A stretch of DNA of 64,000 nucleotides, taken from contig NC_012704.1 of the NCBI RefSeq assembly GCF_000023145.1, positions 682,001-746,000 of the forward strand, in the 5' to 3' direction. Shown here one piece after another: positions 10,703-20,477 of the stretch. A program made the position numbers and the translations under genes. Source of the DNA: Corynebacterium kroppenstedtii DSM 44385 (GTDB lineage: Bacteria > Actinomycetota > Actinomycetes > Mycobacteriales > Mycobacteriaceae). Positions within the stretch are counted from its first letter, which is position 1. Every line of letters begins with the position of its first letter. The notes under the pieces were generated by a model. The model was not told the DNA's origin, ran no database searches, and saw only the letters and a program-made list of their open reading frames with translations.

Positions 10703-11977
10703 TCATTGAGCTGGCGAGGTCGACATCGTGGCCGCAACGATTGATCCGTCGTTGAGCCGGATCCGCAGCTGGGATCCCGGCGGAGTTTGATCAATCGAGG
10801 TCGCCACTTCGGACTCTTCACCGGGGCGCTGTACCTGGACGATGGAATATCCTCGAGCAAGTGTTGCCGACGGGCCCAATGCTGAGACTTGCCCGCGCAG
10901 ATGAGCGATCTCGGAGTTCGCTCGCTCCAGCAAGAGCGTGATATTTCGCCTGATGGACGACGCATCGCGTGCCACATTTTCCGCGTGGCGGTTTATCGGT
11001 GTCATCGGGTCAGCCATCACGGGCCGTTGGCGCAGGTCATTCAGACGATCACGCTCATAGTCCAGCCATCGGAAGAGCGCTTGCTGCCCGCGCTGCCGAC
11101 AATCACGGATTCCCTCGAGCTCAGTAGCCATATCGATCACGACACGTTTTGCCGCATCCGTGGGAGTCGCCGCCCGCAGGTCGGCTACGTCGTCGAGAAC
11201 AGGGTTATCGGTCTCGTGCCCAATAGCGCTGATAATCGGTGTCCTCAGCGTGCTGACATGGCGAACGAGGCTTTCGTCGGAAAAAGGAAGAAGATCTTCG
11301 ACGGAACCGCCGCCGCGCGCCACGATGATGACGTCGACGGTGGGATCACGATCAAGAATGGTGAGCGCCTCTTTGACTTCAGGGACAGCGCTGGCGCCCT
11401 GGACTGGTGGATTGAGTGTCCGAATGTTCACCGCAGGCCATCGCTCTTGCGCGATAGAAATTACGTCGCGTTCTGCGGCAGAACCCCGGCCAGTAATGAG
11501 CCCGATGCGTCGGGGGAGAACGGGGAGTGGCTTTTTCCGCTCGGGCGCGAGTAATCCTTCGGCAGCGAGGAGCTTACGTAGTTGCTCGATGCGAGCGAGC
11601 AGTTCACCAATCCCCACAGGGCGGATGTCGGTAATGGATAGTTTCAGCTGGCCACGACTGACGGAATAATTCGGTTTCCCCAGAACAATGACCCGGTCAC
11701 CATGCGACAGCGGAGTGGGAAGAGACGTAATGACATGATTCTTGGCGATCAGTTCGATCGACATCTCCGCTTCGACGTCACGGAGAGTGAGGAACGTCCA
11801 GTACCGGGTTTGCTTCATCTGAGTGAGCTGACCCTCTACCCACACTGAACCGAGTTTCGAAATCCAGTCTCCGATTTTGCGGTTGAGGATGCGGACGGGC
11901 CACGGGGCTTCGGGGGAGGTAAGTCCGCCTCGAGCGGTGCGTGACCCCGACGTGGTCGGATCCTGTTTCGCAGTCAT
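10703..11977 (-). CDS. xseA: Exodeoxyribonuclease VII large subunit
   Basis: A 424-residue catalytic subunit. The N-terminal OB-fold (about residues 25-125) includes [19 protein letters not shown]. The central nuclease domain shows [37 protein letters not shown] and [14 protein letters not shown], all hallmark XseA segments, and a coiled region follows. Together with xseB it forms exonuclease VII for mismatch repair and processing of single-stranded DNA. The gene pair is an operon with a 64-base gap. ATG 11977 is taken as start; GTG 11986 in frame is the alternative. The 118 bases upstream hold no gene. Confidence 0.95.
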   Translation of the reverse strand: MTAKQDPTTSGSRTARGGLTSPEAPWPVRILNRKIGDWISKLGSVWVEGQLTQMKQTRYWTFLTLRDVEAEMSIELIAKNHVITSLPTPLSHGDRVIVLGKPNYSVSRGQLKLSITDIRPVGIGELLARIEQLRKLLAAEGLLAPERKKPLPVLPRRIGLITGRGSAAERDVISIAQERWPAVNIRTLNPPVQGASAVPEVKEALTILDRDPTVDVIIVARGGGSVEDLLPFSDESLVRHVSTLRTPIISAIGHETDNPVLDDVADLRAATPTDAAKRVVIDMATELEGIRDCRQRGQQALFRWLDYERDRLNDLRQRPVMADPMTPINRHAENVARDASSIRRNITLLLERANSEIAHLRGQVSALGPSATLARGYSIVQVQRPGEESEVATSIDQTPPGSQLRIRLNDGSIVAATMSTSPAQ

Positions 11978-12095
11978 ATGCCCCACTTTAATGGCTAGCT
12001 AGGACATAACTGCTAGCTCGTGCGAAAGTGCTGAGTGCCACGGGTTTTCTCTGTGGTTTCGACGTGGGTGCTGTAGCCCGGTCCGCGCAGCCCAC

Positions 12096-13001
12096 TTAGT
12101 CCCGACGCGAGTGCCGCGGCCGCGTCGTCCGGGGTGGAAGGGAGGATGTGCCGTCGTCGGGACGGTAAGTCCGCGGTGTGAATTTCTTCGACGGATACGT
12201 GGAAGACTGATCGCGGTACCGTTCGCGATCCCCTTGGTGCGTCGGCCGGGAAGGGGCGTCATGCTGCCGACGCGATACTTCGGAGCCCTCATATCGATCC
12301 TCATACCGGCTGCTCACTCGCGAGGAGCGGTTCGTCTCATATGAACGTGGCTGGTGACGCCGCGACGGTGAGGAGGACCGTCGAGAATCGGTGCGTGCCG
12401 AATCTACCGACGTGCTCGTCGAGTCAGACCGATATTCCTGGGGCCGGTGGGCACGAGAAGTAGAAGCTCGTTGCTTTTGTTGCCCATTCCGCGGTGCCCG
12501 CGATGAGGCAGTTTGACGTCGTGCAGTGACGCGTGCGGTTTGCCGTCGATACAACCAGCACCGCACAACCGCGATGATCGCGCTGATCACGACCGTCCAG
12601 AAGAGGACGAAGAAGTGCTGGACAACCGGGAAGAAGTTCGCCAACAGTGAGGTCTTAGAAAACACCCCGACGCCCTCGGAATGTCCGCTCAGCTTTCCGG
12701 CGAGGAGGGAACAGATGGGCGTGAGCACTGTGAAAAGGATGGGTTGCGCACAGACGGTGACGAGCAGCCCTTGTACCTGGACGAGCAGCGTCGTGATGAG
12801 TGACGATGCAACGAAGAAAATGAAGTACCACCGGCCCAGGGTTCCGTCACCGGCCGAACTGATGAGCATGCCGGTCGCCATGGAGGCAGCGATGATCGCC
12901 AGGGGAGCCCACCAGAGCAGTCCCCAGAACCGATTGTCGTTGCTGTTGGAGCGCCCCGAAGAAGTTCTCGGGGAGGCAGCAGGAGTTCGATATTCTGACA
13001 C
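12096..13001 (-). CDS. DUF6542 domain membrane protein with Arg/Ser-rich tail
   Basis: A 301-residue protein. The first half has four predicted transmembrane segments (starting GLLWWAPLAIIAASMATG and ending VLFWTVVISAIIAVVRCWLY), matching actinobacterial DUF6542. The second half (about residues 150-301) is a strongly basic, Arg/Ser/Thr/Tyr-rich disordered tail. The function is unknown. It lies 26 bases behind an AI-2E permease and before xseA on the same strand. The start is GTG 13001; no good ribosome binding site is seen, and a TACCCT eight bases upstream may reflect a leaderless transcript. Confidence 0.75.
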   Translation of the reverse strand: MSEYRTPAASPRTSSGRSNSNDNRFWGLLWWAPLAIIAASMATGMLISSAGDGTLGRWYFIFFVASSLITTLLVQVQGLLVTVCAQPILFTVLTPICSLLAGKLSGHSEGVGVFSKTSLLANFFPVVQHFFVLFWTVVISAIIAVVRCWLYRRQTARVTARRQTASSRAPRNGQQKQRASTSRAHRPQEYRSDSTSTSVDSARTDSRRSSSPSRRHQPRSYETNRSSRVSSRYEDRYEGSEVSRRQHDAPSRPTHQGDRERYRDQSSTYPSKKFTPRTYRPDDGTSSLPPRTTRPRHSRRD

Positions 13002-13027
13002 AGGGAATTAGGGTACCCGTTTAAGTC

Positions 13028-14374
13028 CTATTTATTGGTAGGCAGACCGGTAACGGGCATTGTTGGGGTTGTTTCGGAGTCTCGTCGTACATTTTCAGTA
13101 TATTGACGATTGCTTAGCGCTTTCTTTCGGGTCGTAACTTCTTTATCGATAAGTTCACTAAAGTATCGCAACCACACCGCAATGGTGGCCATAACGGGGA
13201 CAGCCAGGAACGCACCGATAATTCCATACAAATTACTGCCGACGGTGACCGAAAGAAGAACAATCACCGGGTGGAGATTCATCGCCTTTGACTGCAGAAC
13301 AGGGGAGAGAACATTTCCTTCAAGTTGCTGAACCGCGATGATGATGGCGAGCACGATTAATGCTGTCGTGAGTCCATTCGATACGAGGGCAATAAGAACG
13401 GCGACGGCTCCCGCGACGATCGCACCAACGATGGGGATGAAACCACCCATAAATGTGATGACGGCCAGCGGCAGAGCAAGCGGCACGTTGAGAATGATCA
13501 GCCCCAGGCCGATGAAGAAAGCGTCGATGAGGGAAACAACCGCTTGAGCACGGATGAATCCTCCGAGCGTGTTCCAGGACCGCTGCAGGAGTTCAACGAT
13601 GTGGCCTTCGCCCCGTTTGCCTGAAATTTTCCCAAGCCAGGGGAGGAAACGATCGCCGTCTTTCAGGAAGAAGAAGGTGATCATCAGAATAACGCCGAGC
13701 ATCACTGCTAATTCTGATGCTTTATTCACACCGGTGACGACGCCCGCAATGATTTGATCCGAGCTGGATTTAATCTTGTCGATTCCCTCGTCCAGGTAAT
13801 CATTGACCTGTTGATCGTTGAGATTAAGCGGCGGGCCCTGAACGTAGTTCTGAACCTTTTCCAGCCCTTTGATAGATTGATCCGCCAATTGGGAGGATTG
13901 TTCGACAGCACTCGGCGCGATGAGGCTGAACAGTCCGACGATGATAGCCAAGGCTCCTAAGACAGAGACCAAGGCCGCGAGCCACCGGGGGAAGTGCGCT
14001 TTGCGCATCCAATTCGTTGGAACCCAGAGCAGCGTGCAGATAATGAGGGCGATCAAGATAGGAAGAACGCCGCGCCACAGCAGACCGATTGCTCGCCATG
14101 CGACGATGCCACCGGCGATGAGGAGGATCAGCCGTATTGACCAAGCAGCGGTGATGGAGACGACGTCACCAATGACTGCGAGGCGGTCCTTGGGGGCGTC
14201 CGAGGGGTCGACCTCGGGGTGGTGTTCGCCACCGCGGAATGGCGTACTGGGGTCGTGAGAGTGGCCCTCCGCGTTGTCCGCGTTCGTCGACGGGGCTACC
14301 TTGCGGCTTCCCTTCGACGCGGCCGAGTCTTCCGCGTCCTGACCGTGCTTTGTGCGGCGGTTGAAGAGTGACAT
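13028..14374 (-). CDS. AI-2E family transporter, copy 1
   Basis: A 448-residue integral membrane protein. After a polar 75-residue N-terminus, paired helices (IRLILLIAGGIVAW and ILIALIICTLLW), a long extracytoplasmic segment near 165-230, and a C-terminal helix bundle with FIRAQAVVSLIDAFFIGLGL and the motif EGNVLSPVLQSKAMNLHPVIVLL identify the AI-2E/TqsA/PerM family. Members move various small solutes; true autoinducer-2 export is shown for only a few. The start codon overlaps the stop of the upstream paralogue by one base (TAATG), indicating translational coupling, and GGAGGAG precedes it. Confidence 0.88.
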   Translation of the reverse strand: MSLFNRRTKHGQDAEDSAASKGSRKVAPSTNADNAEGHSHDPSTPFRGGEHHPEVDPSDAPKDRLAVIGDVVSITAAWSIRLILLIAGGIVAWRAIGLLWRGVLPILIALIICTLLWVPTNWMRKAHFPRWLAALVSVLGALAIIVGLFSLIAPSAVEQSSQLADQSIKGLEKVQNYVQGPPLNLNDQQVNDYLDEGIDKIKSSSDQIIAGVVTGVNKASELAVMLGVILMITFFFLKDGDRFLPWLGKISGKRGEGHIVELLQRSWNTLGGFIRAQAVVSLIDAFFIGLGLIILNVPLALPLAVITFMGGFIPIVGAIVAGAVAVLIALVSNGLTTALIVLAIIIAVQQLEGNVLSPVLQSKAMNLHPVIVLLSVTVGSNLYGIIGAFLAVPVMATIAVWLRYFSELIDKEVTTRKKALSNRQYTENVRRDSETTPTMPVTGLPTNK

Positions 14375-15738
14375 TATTTGTTCTCCTCCGTGCCGTCGTC
14401 GTTAGTAGATGTGGTACCGCGTGCGTCCGAGTGTTCCGGCTCTGGCCCAGGCCGTGCCGTCAGCGAACTGTGGTCCGTCGTTGTGCTTGTTTCAGGATCA
14501 AGAACGACGATGGGCTGCACGGGATCAACAACGTGACTATCCACCTGCTCACTGGCGTATCGGAGTAGGACAGCACCCACGGCCGCGAGGGGAACGGCGA
14601 GGAACGCTCCGACAACACCGTAAACGCTCCCACCGATGGCCACCGACGCCAGAATGATGACCGGATGCAGATTCATTGCCCGCGATTGCAGGATGGGGGA
14701 GAGCACGTTGCCTTCAATTTGGTGCACCAACAGGATGAGCAGCGCGGTCAGCAGCGCCGAGATCCACCCATTGGCGACGAACGCGATGACAACCGCCACA
14801 GCACCCGCAACGAGCGCGCCGAAAATCGGGATAAACCCGCAGAAGAAGTTGAGTACAGCGAGCGCGAGAGCCAGCGGAACATGAAGAATCGACAGCCCAA
14901 TCGCGATAAAGACTGAGTTCAGGAAGGAAATGATTGCCTGCGCACGGATGAACCCTCCGAGAGTTTTCCATGACCGAGCGAATATTTCGTGGAGATGCGT
15001 TCCGATCGAGCCAGAAAACTGACGGTCAATCCACGGTAAAAACTTGTGGCCGTCGTTCAGGAAGAAGAAGGTCAGCATGAGGACAATGCCCAAGGTGACC
15101 GCGACTGACGACGCAGCCGACGCTCCTGACAAGACGGAGCTAACAAGGGAGCCGGAATGCTCCTGAATGTGAGCCGCGGCTTGGTCAAGAGCCTGGTTGA
15201 GCTGGGCGTCTTTGATGTTGAGCGGGGGCCCGTTGAGCGCTTCTTTAGTTTCCCGTAAGGAGTGGGAGGCGCGGTGGGCCAAAGACTCAGACTGGTCGAT
15301 AACGCTCGTCGTGACGAGGCTGAGCGTGCCAATCACAATCACTGCAGCACCCAAGATCACCACAATCGCCGACAGCGCGTGTGGGACCTTGTGCTTGGTG
15401 AGCCAGTGAACCGGCGGCCACAGCAAAGTGCAGACAATGATCGAGATCATCACTGGCAGGAGTGCACTCCAGATCAGTCCTAACCCATACCAGAGAAGAA
15501 ACGCAGCTAGGGCGATCGCGAGGAACCGCAAACACCACAAGGCTAGGCGCTTGATATTCACGGCGATCGACGCCGAGCGGCTTGCCTCGGTGAGCGGCGC
15601 ATGGGCGTAATACGGAACGCCCATGACATCGTCGGCGTTATCGCGATTGGCCAGCTGACTCGCATGTTTTTGGCTGAGGGGAGCGAGCGAACCGGGCACG
15701 CGCCCCGGTTCTGGTTCGGAAGAGGATTTCATCATCAC
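14374..15738 (-). CDS. AI-2E family transporter, copy 2
   Basis: A 454-residue paralogue of the downstream gene with the same topology; the shared C-terminal motif reads EGNVLSPILQSRAMNLHPVI, and IRAQAIISFLNSVFIAIGLS matches the equivalent helix in copy 1. N- and C-terminal tails are polar and differ between the copies. Tandem duplication with one-base overlap suggests the two proteins act together, possibly as a heteromer, which is inference. The start is GTG 15738, with ATG 15735 also possible; a CACAAT box five to eight bases upstream may serve a leaderless transcript. metS lies 55 bases upstream. Confidence 0.88.
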   Translation of the reverse strand: MMMKSSSEPEPGRVPGSLAPLSQKHASQLANRDNADDVMGVPYYAHAPLTEASRSASIAVNIKRLALWCLRFLAIALAAFLLWYGLGLIWSALLPVMISIIVCTLLWPPVHWLTKHKVPHALSAIVVILGAAVIVIGTLSLVTTSVIDQSESLAHRASHSLRETKEALNGPPLNIKDAQLNQALDQAAAHIQEHSGSLVSSVLSGASAASSVAVTLGIVLMLTFFFLNDGHKFLPWIDRQFSGSIGTHLHEIFARSWKTLGGFIRAQAIISFLNSVFIAIGLSILHVPLALALAVLNFFCGFIPIFGALVAGAVAVVIAFVANGWISALLTALLILLVHQIEGNVLSPILQSRAMNLHPVIILASVAIGGSVYGVVGAFLAVPLAAVGAVLLRYASEQVDSHVVDPVQPIVVLDPETSTTTDHSSLTARPGPEPEHSDARGTTSTNDDGTEENK

Positions 15739-15793
15739 GGACTATTGTGCACTATTCGGTCAGATTAGTGTGATCTCTGAAGCACCGTTGCTT

Positions 15794-15958
15794 TTAATAA
15801 CCCTGATCGTAGAGCTTTTCATCGGTGGCTTCGGGGTCGTCGCCGAGCTTCCCGGAGGTCTCATCGGGGTGCTTCATCAGCGAGTACGTGCTCGTCGCTA
15901 GGCCACCCCAGATGACCAACATGAACAGGACCATCATCATGACTGCTGTTCCACTCAT
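15794..15958 (-). CDS. metS: Methionine/alanine importer small subunit MetS
   Basis: A 54-residue protein with one transmembrane segment (AVMMMVLFMLVIWGGLATS) and a short acidic cytoplasmic tail ending DEKLYDQGY. Size, topology and position match MetS, the small subunit required by the sodium-dependent MetP importer in Corynebacterium glutamicum (60 residues there). ATG 15958 overlaps the metP stop codon as ATGA, so translation is coupled. Confidence 0.85.
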   Translation of the reverse strand: MSGTAVMMMVLFMLVIWGGLATSTYSLMKHPDETSGKLGDDPEATDEKLYDQGY

Positions 15959-17724
15959 TGGTCTTTATCCTTTCCGTTCTTCGCGTCGCTCATTGTCGAC
16001 GTCGTATCCGCGGTGTTGCCACTCGTGACAGGCTGACTCGATGAGCCGCCACGCTGCGCATCGAGCGAGACCGCCTCGACGCGACCGCGACGTTGGCGTC
16101 GGCGCTGTTCGGCGGCGAAACCAGCTTTGCGCGCTTCATGGCTCTGAGGTGTGACGATGCGCTGATGCACGTTGAACTCCACGCCGAAGTCCGTACCGGG
16201 CGGGCCGGATAGAGACGGGTTTCCGCGCCAAGGAACAACGGACATCATGAAGGCGACGACCACGATGAGCCCGACAACACCCCATCCGTAGAGATCGATC
16301 TGTTGGTCGGAGTAATCCCCGTAGTTGGACTTGAACAGGTTCTGGAGCTCCTGGATCAGCGTGTAGCCAAGAATGATCGGCGTGACGTTGGTGACGCAGA
16401 TTCGCCAGAAGTTACCCACTTGGAACGACGACACTGCGTTGAGGTGCAGAGAGAATTCGTCGAGTCGACGCAAAATCCAATCGACGCACACGATGGTGAT
16501 CAAGGAGACGCACACAATGCCGACGTTGTTGGTGTACTTATCCATGATGTCCAGCGTGGATAGACCGGACGTCGTGGAAAAGAGGGCCAACGAAATAATG
16601 CCCATGACCACGCCGGTGCCGATGGCCGCACTCTTACGATCAAGGTTCAACTTGTCTTTCACCGCGGAGACAACGACCTCCAACAGTGAGAAGAGCGACG
16701 TGAAGCCCGCAATGGCGAGCGAACCGAAGAAAAGGACACCGAAGACGGCGCCACCAGGCATGGAATTGATGATCGTCGGGAATGCCACGAACGCAAGGCC
16801 AATACCGTTGGAGACGACCTTATCCACGGGAACGCCTTCTTGCGTCGCCATGTAGCCCAATGCGGCGAAGACACCGATGCCGGCCAGAAGCTCAAACCCC
16901 GAGTTCGCGAAGCCGGTCACCAGGCCGGTTCCGGTGAGGTTGGTGCGTGGTTTCAGGTACGACGAATAGGTCAGCATGATGCCGAATCCCACGGATAGTG
17001 AGAAGAAAATCTGCCCGTACGCTGCGACCCAGACTTCTGTATTCGTCAGTGCGGACCAGTTCGGGGTAAAGAGTGCGTCCAATCCCTTTGACGCGCCGTC
17101 CATAAACAGTGCGTAGATCACAACGATGAGGAACAGCACGGTGAGCAAGGGCATAAACAACTTAGAGACTTTGCCGATGCCCTCGTCGACACCCATTGCC
17201 AACACGATGATCGTCGCTACCCACACTAAAGCTAGGGCGATAGCGATTTGCCAGACGATCGACGTCGAAAATGTTTGTGTTGCTTCGGAATGGAGGAACT
17301 CGTCGGAGAAATAGGCGTCGGGTTTGCTTCCCCATGCGCGGGTGAATGATTTGATGGTGTACAACCCGGCCCACCCAATGATGGCCGCGTAGTAAATCGA
17401 AATGAAGAAGGCGATGCCGACCTGGATCCAGCCAATGGGCTCGGTCCAACCGCTGATGCGCTTAAACACAAGGGGAGCTGACCCGCGGAACCGGTGTCCC
17501 AGGGTGTAGTCGAGGAATAGAAGCGGGATTCCTGCAGTCAGCAGCGCGATGATGTACGGAATGAGGAACGCGCCGCCACCATTGGAATACGCCACATAGG
17601 GGAAGCGCCAAATATTTCCTAGACCGACGGCTGAACCGATGGCAGCCAGGAGAAAAGCTGAGCGGGAAGAGAACGTTTCGCGCGATGCAGCGGAAGCGTC
17701 ACTCTCTGAGGGGGAATGAGACAT
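15955..17724 (-). CDS. metP: Sodium-dependent methionine/alanine importer MetP (NSS family)
   Basis: A 589-residue neurotransmitter:sodium symporter family protein with about 12 transmembrane helices. The family signature is at the start: SRSAFLLAAIGSAVGLGNIWRFPY, near residues 20-43, carries the sodium and substrate contacts of helix 1. Further motifs are FSLSVGFGIMLTYSSY and NSGFELLAGIGVFAALGY. The C-terminal 90 residues are a polar cytoplasmic tail. With MetS encoded immediately behind it, the pair corresponds to the MetPS methionine and alanine uptake system. ATG 17724 is preceded by GAAAGG. Confidence 0.9.
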   Translation of the reverse strand: MSHSPSESDASAASRETFSSRSAFLLAAIGSAVGLGNIWRFPYVAYSNGGGAFLIPYIIALLTAGIPLLFLDYTLGHRFRGSAPLVFKRISGWTEPIGWIQVGIAFFISIYYAAIIGWAGLYTIKSFTRAWGSKPDAYFSDEFLHSEATQTFSTSIVWQIAIALALVWVATIIVLAMGVDEGIGKVSKLFMPLLTVLFLIVVIYALFMDGASKGLDALFTPNWSALTNTEVWVAAYGQIFFSLSVGFGIMLTYSSYLKPRTNLTGTGLVTGFANSGFELLAGIGVFAALGYMATQEGVPVDKVVSNGIGLAFVAFPTIINSMPGGAVFGVLFFGSLAIAGFTSLFSLLEVVVSAVKDKLNLDRKSAAIGTGVVMGIISLALFSTTSGLSTLDIMDKYTNNVGIVCVSLITIVCVDWILRRLDEFSLHLNAVSSFQVGNFWRICVTNVTPIILGYTLIQELQNLFKSNYGDYSDQQIDLYGWGVVGLIVVVAFMMSVVPWRGNPSLSGPPGTDFGVEFNVHQRIVTPQSHEARKAGFAAEQRRRQRRGRVEAVSLDAQRGGSSSQPVTSGNTADTTSTMSDAKNGKDKDQ

Positions 17725-18053
17725 ATAAAAGATGCCTTTCCGCTAAGGCTTCGACCCAACCGAGTCAGGCGGCTAGTAAGCGCATCTGCATGGCTCGACG
17801 GGAGTTGCCGTGATGGGGAGAAATGGATTGGTCCGTACGGGTGGGGGACGCAAGCCGGCATCACGCCGGGGGTGGTGGCGTGCTCGACCGTGAAAATACT
17901 ATCACCCTGTGTCCGACGTCCCGACGGCGTTCCGCCGAGGTTTTGTCGGCACGAATGGCGCGTGACGTGCGACAGTGTGTCGCTGGTGGGCTGTCCCGCT
18001 GAGTCGAGGTCCCCGCATCGATGGCGATTTTTACTGCACGTAGGATGTGTGGC
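17725..18053. other. Intergenic region between metP and ychF
   Basis: 329 bases between two divergent genes. It must contain both promoters. I see a small hairpin (CGGCG-TTC-CGCCG, 17925-17937) nested in a larger imperfect pairing of CCGAC with GTCGG, and the -10-like box of ychF at 18041. No gene, tRNA or recognisable riboswitch is visible. Confidence 0.6.
18041..18046 (+). promoter_or_regulatory. Candidate -10 box of ychF
   Basis: TAGGAT ends seven bases before ATG 18054, fitting a leaderless start. The AGGA inside it could instead act as a weak ribosome binding site. Confidence 0.4.
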
Positions 18054-19133
18054 ATGAGTCTTACCCTCGGAATTGTCGGTCTACCCAATGTAGGAAAGTC
18101 CACCCTTTTCAACGCCCTGACCCGCAACAATGTGCTGGCGGCTAATTACCCCTTCGCGACGATCGAGCCCAACGTCGGCCTGGTCGAATTACCGGACGCG
18201 CGCCTGAAACGCTTGGCGGAGATGTTCGATTCTGCGGAGATCATCCCGGCGACGGTCTCGTTCGTGGATATTGCGGGAATCGTGAAAGGCGCCTCTGAAG
18301 GGGAGGGGCTGGGCAACCAGTTCCTGGCGAACATTCGCGAGGCAGACGCGATTTGCCAGGTTGTTCGTGCTTTTACGGATGACGACGTGGTGCATGTTGA
18401 TGGAAAGGTCGATCCATCGAGCGATATTGACGTTATTGAGACTGAGCTGATCTTGGCGGACCTGCAGACCCTTGAAAAAGCGCTGCCCCGTCTCGAGAAG
18501 GAAGCGAAGAAGGATAAAGACAAGGCGGCGGAACGCGACGCCGTCGGCGAGGCCTTGAAGGTGCTGGAGGATGGCCACACGTTGTTCTCCGCGAAAGATT
18601 CGGTTGACTTATCGGCGTTGAAAGAATTGAACCTGTTGACGGCAAAGCCGTTCCTTTACGTTTTCAATTCGGACGAAGCCGTCCTGACTGATGAGGCAAA
18701 GAAGAAGGAATTGACGGAGTTGGTTGCTCCGGCTCAAGCGGTGTTCCTCGATGCCGAGACCGAGGCTGAATTACTGGAGCTTGACGACGACGAAGCCGCG
18801 GAACTGCTGGCATCCGTGGGGCAGGATGAACCCGGTCTGAACAAGCTGGCACGCGCTGGTTTTGCCACGCTGGGGTTGCAGACGTACCTCACTGCTGGCC
18901 CGAAAGAGGCGCGCGCGTGGACTATTCATCAAGGGGATACTGCGCCTCAAGCGGCCGGCGTTATTCACTCCGACTTTGAACGTGGATTTATTAAGGCAGA
19001 GATCGTTTCGTATGATGATTTGAATGAGTTGGGCTCCATGGCGGAGGCCCGGGCGCATGGCAAGGTCCGTCAAGAAGGTAAGGATTATGTCATGCAAGAT
19101 GGTGATGTTGTTGAATTCAAGTTCAATGTTTAA
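18054..19133 (+). CDS. ychF: Redox-regulated ATPase/GTPase YchF (Obg family)
   Basis: A 359-residue translation-associated P-loop protein. G1 is [10 protein letters not shown] near residues 8-17, G3 is [14 protein letters not shown] near 72-85, and the nucleotide-specificity motif is degenerate (NSDE near 205), as in the YchF/OLA1 subgroup that prefers ATP. A helical coiled domain follows and then a C-terminal TGS domain ending [10 protein letters not shown]. The ATG at 18054 gives the standard N-terminus [12 protein letters not shown]; an upstream reading from 18021 adds 11 non-conserved residues. A truncated oxidoreductase gene begins directly after the stop. Confidence 0.96.
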   Translation: MSLTLGIVGLPNVGKSTLFNALTRNNVLAANYPFATIEPNVGLVELPDARLKRLAEMFDSAEIIPATVSFVDIAGIVKGASEGEGLGNQFLANIREADAICQVVRAFTDDDVVHVDGKVDPSSDIDVIETELILADLQTLEKALPRLEKEAKKDKDKAAERDAVGEALKVLEDGHTLFSAKDSVDLSALKELNLLTAKPFLYVFNSDEAVLTDEAKKKELTELVAPAQAVFLDAETEAELLELDDDEAAELLASVGQDEPGLNKLARAGFATLGLQTYLTAGPKEARAWTIHQGDTAPQAAGVIHSDFERGFIKAEIVSYDDLNELGSMAEARAHGKVRQEGKDYVMQDGDVVEFKFNV

Positions 19134-20088
19134 TTGATTCGCGTTTCTTCTCCGCCCGGCGAGCTCCCCATTCCCGAGACCGGACCGGGGGAGATCCGGG
19201 CGAAGGTTCGGGCGAGCGGGCTCAATCCCTCTGATTTCCAGCGTGCTGGTTACGAGTTACCTGGTGCTCCATACCCATTTGTTCTGGGAATCGACGTTGC
19301 CGGCGTGGTTGATGCGATCGGCCCGGATGTTCGCCGTTGTCAGATCGGTGATCGGGTAGCTGTCCATAACGATATTCGTCGACGCGGTGGATTTGAGGAA
19401 TATGCGGCGGTGGACGCGCGTGCCACCGCGATCATTCCCGATAATGTGTCGTGCACGTCTGCAGCTGCTGTTCCTTCTGCCGGCCTGACCGCTTACCAGG
19501 CAATTTATCGGAAACTGCATGCAGGTGACGAGCAGTGATACGGTTCTGAACACCGGTGCAGGTGGCGGTGTCGGTGGCTTTGCTGTCCAAATTGCGGCCA
19601 ACCGAGGTGCTCATGTCGTCGGGGTCGCGTCGGGAAAGCATGAAAATCGTGTGCGGTCCTTGGGCGCTCACGATTTTATTGATTATCGGACTACCGACGT
19701 CGGTGATCGGGTGAAGGAGATCACGAACGGGAGGGGCGTTGATGCCGTTCTTGATGTAGTGGGGTCTGAGTCAGCGACTGAAAAGCTTCAATTGCTGGCG
19801 TTTGGTGGTCGGATTGCGACGACGGCGGGTGACCCTGATTTCAGCACAGTGAACTCGCTCGATACCGGGCTGTCATGGTTTGGACTGGCCACCGGGCTGG
19901 CTTACTTACATGGAACCGACAGTGATGTTGAGGAGCTGGGGCTGATGTTGGAAGAGCTCTTTGCCCTGGTTCGCGACGGCGATGTTGATCCGATGGTGAC
20001 CTCAACGATTGGTCTCGAAGAGGTGCCGCATAGGCTCGCGGAGATGGCTGCAGGCAAATCGGGAGGGAAAACTGTCGCCGTGCTCTAA
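19134..20088 (+). pseudogene. Quinone oxidoreductase/zinc-type alcohol dehydrogenase homologue, truncated and frameshifted
   Basis: Two reading frames together make one MDR-family NADPH:quinone oxidoreductase. The first (19134-19538) holds the catalytic GroES-like domain from ETGPGEIRAKVRASGLNPSDF to SAGLTAYQAIYRKLHAGDEQ. The second (from about 19519) continues with SDTVLNTGAGGGVGGFAVQ, the Rossmann motif, through to the C-terminus. A one-base frame change is needed near 19530-19540, inside GACGAGCAGTGATACG. The 5' end is also incomplete: an in-frame stop (that of ychF) immediately precedes it, and about ten N-terminal residues typical of the family are missing, with only a TTG as possible start. 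I infer a decayed gene; a sequencing error could explain the frame change but not the missing start. Confidence 0.75.
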
Positions 20089-20316
20089 CGGTGCCCTGAT
20101 CTTAGGATGCATAGCATTTCGGCAAATCCCTCGATGCTGTTTTCTTTAGTGCATCCTTCTTTAATACATCATGGGCCATTGGGGGTACCGAAGAAAAATT
20201 TTTATTGCTTCACTATGACGAAAAGTGATCCCTCTTATTCCACGCTTCTTTAGTTAGAAGGGGCCGGATTAAGGATTTCTATTTTCGGTTGAATAGTCGA
20301 TCTACTGCTTTTCGGT

Positions 20317-20343
20317 TTGAACTGCTTAGCTCTAAGTTATAGC
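20317..20343 (+). promoter_or_regulatory. Candidate promoter of acetolactate synthase gene
   Basis: TTGAAC (20317-20322) and TATAGC (20338-20343) resemble -35 and -10 boxes with a short 15-base spacer. An inverted repeat follows directly downstream. Confidence 0.35.
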
Positions 20344-20354
20344 CGGTCATGCTT

Positions 20355-20368
20355 GATGGTGTACCATC
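20355..20368. promoter_or_regulatory. Operator-like inverted repeat upstream of acetolactate synthase
   Basis: GATGGT-GT-ACCATC is a perfect six-base inverted repeat just downstream of the candidate -10 box, in a position suited to repressor binding. The protein that would bind it is unknown. Confidence 0.35.
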
Positions 20369-20477
20369 GGCGGACGGTACAACGCAGTCTCTTAATCACG
20401 TCGGCTCTTGAGTCTGACGTGTGGAGCAAACGGCTCATCCTTATCTTTTCTCCTGCCTGATAAGAAAGTGTGACTCA

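Larger units (their letters stand above)
20089..20477. other. AT-rich intergenic region upstream of acetolactate synthase
   Basis: 389 bases without a recognised gene. It holds a long-armed repeat GGATGCA/TGCATCC (20105-20111, 20150-20156) followed by TTCTTTAAT, a possible weak terminator for the ychF transcript, then a candidate promoter at 20317-20343 and an inverted repeat at 20355-20368. The composition is visibly more AT-rich than the flanking genes. Confidence 0.5.

Noticed and set aside
17725..17900. Possible SAM riboswitch before metP, suggested by a GGCAAC segment and short repeats
   Set aside because: The conserved cores and pairing of SAM-I or SAM-IV aptamers could not be put together.
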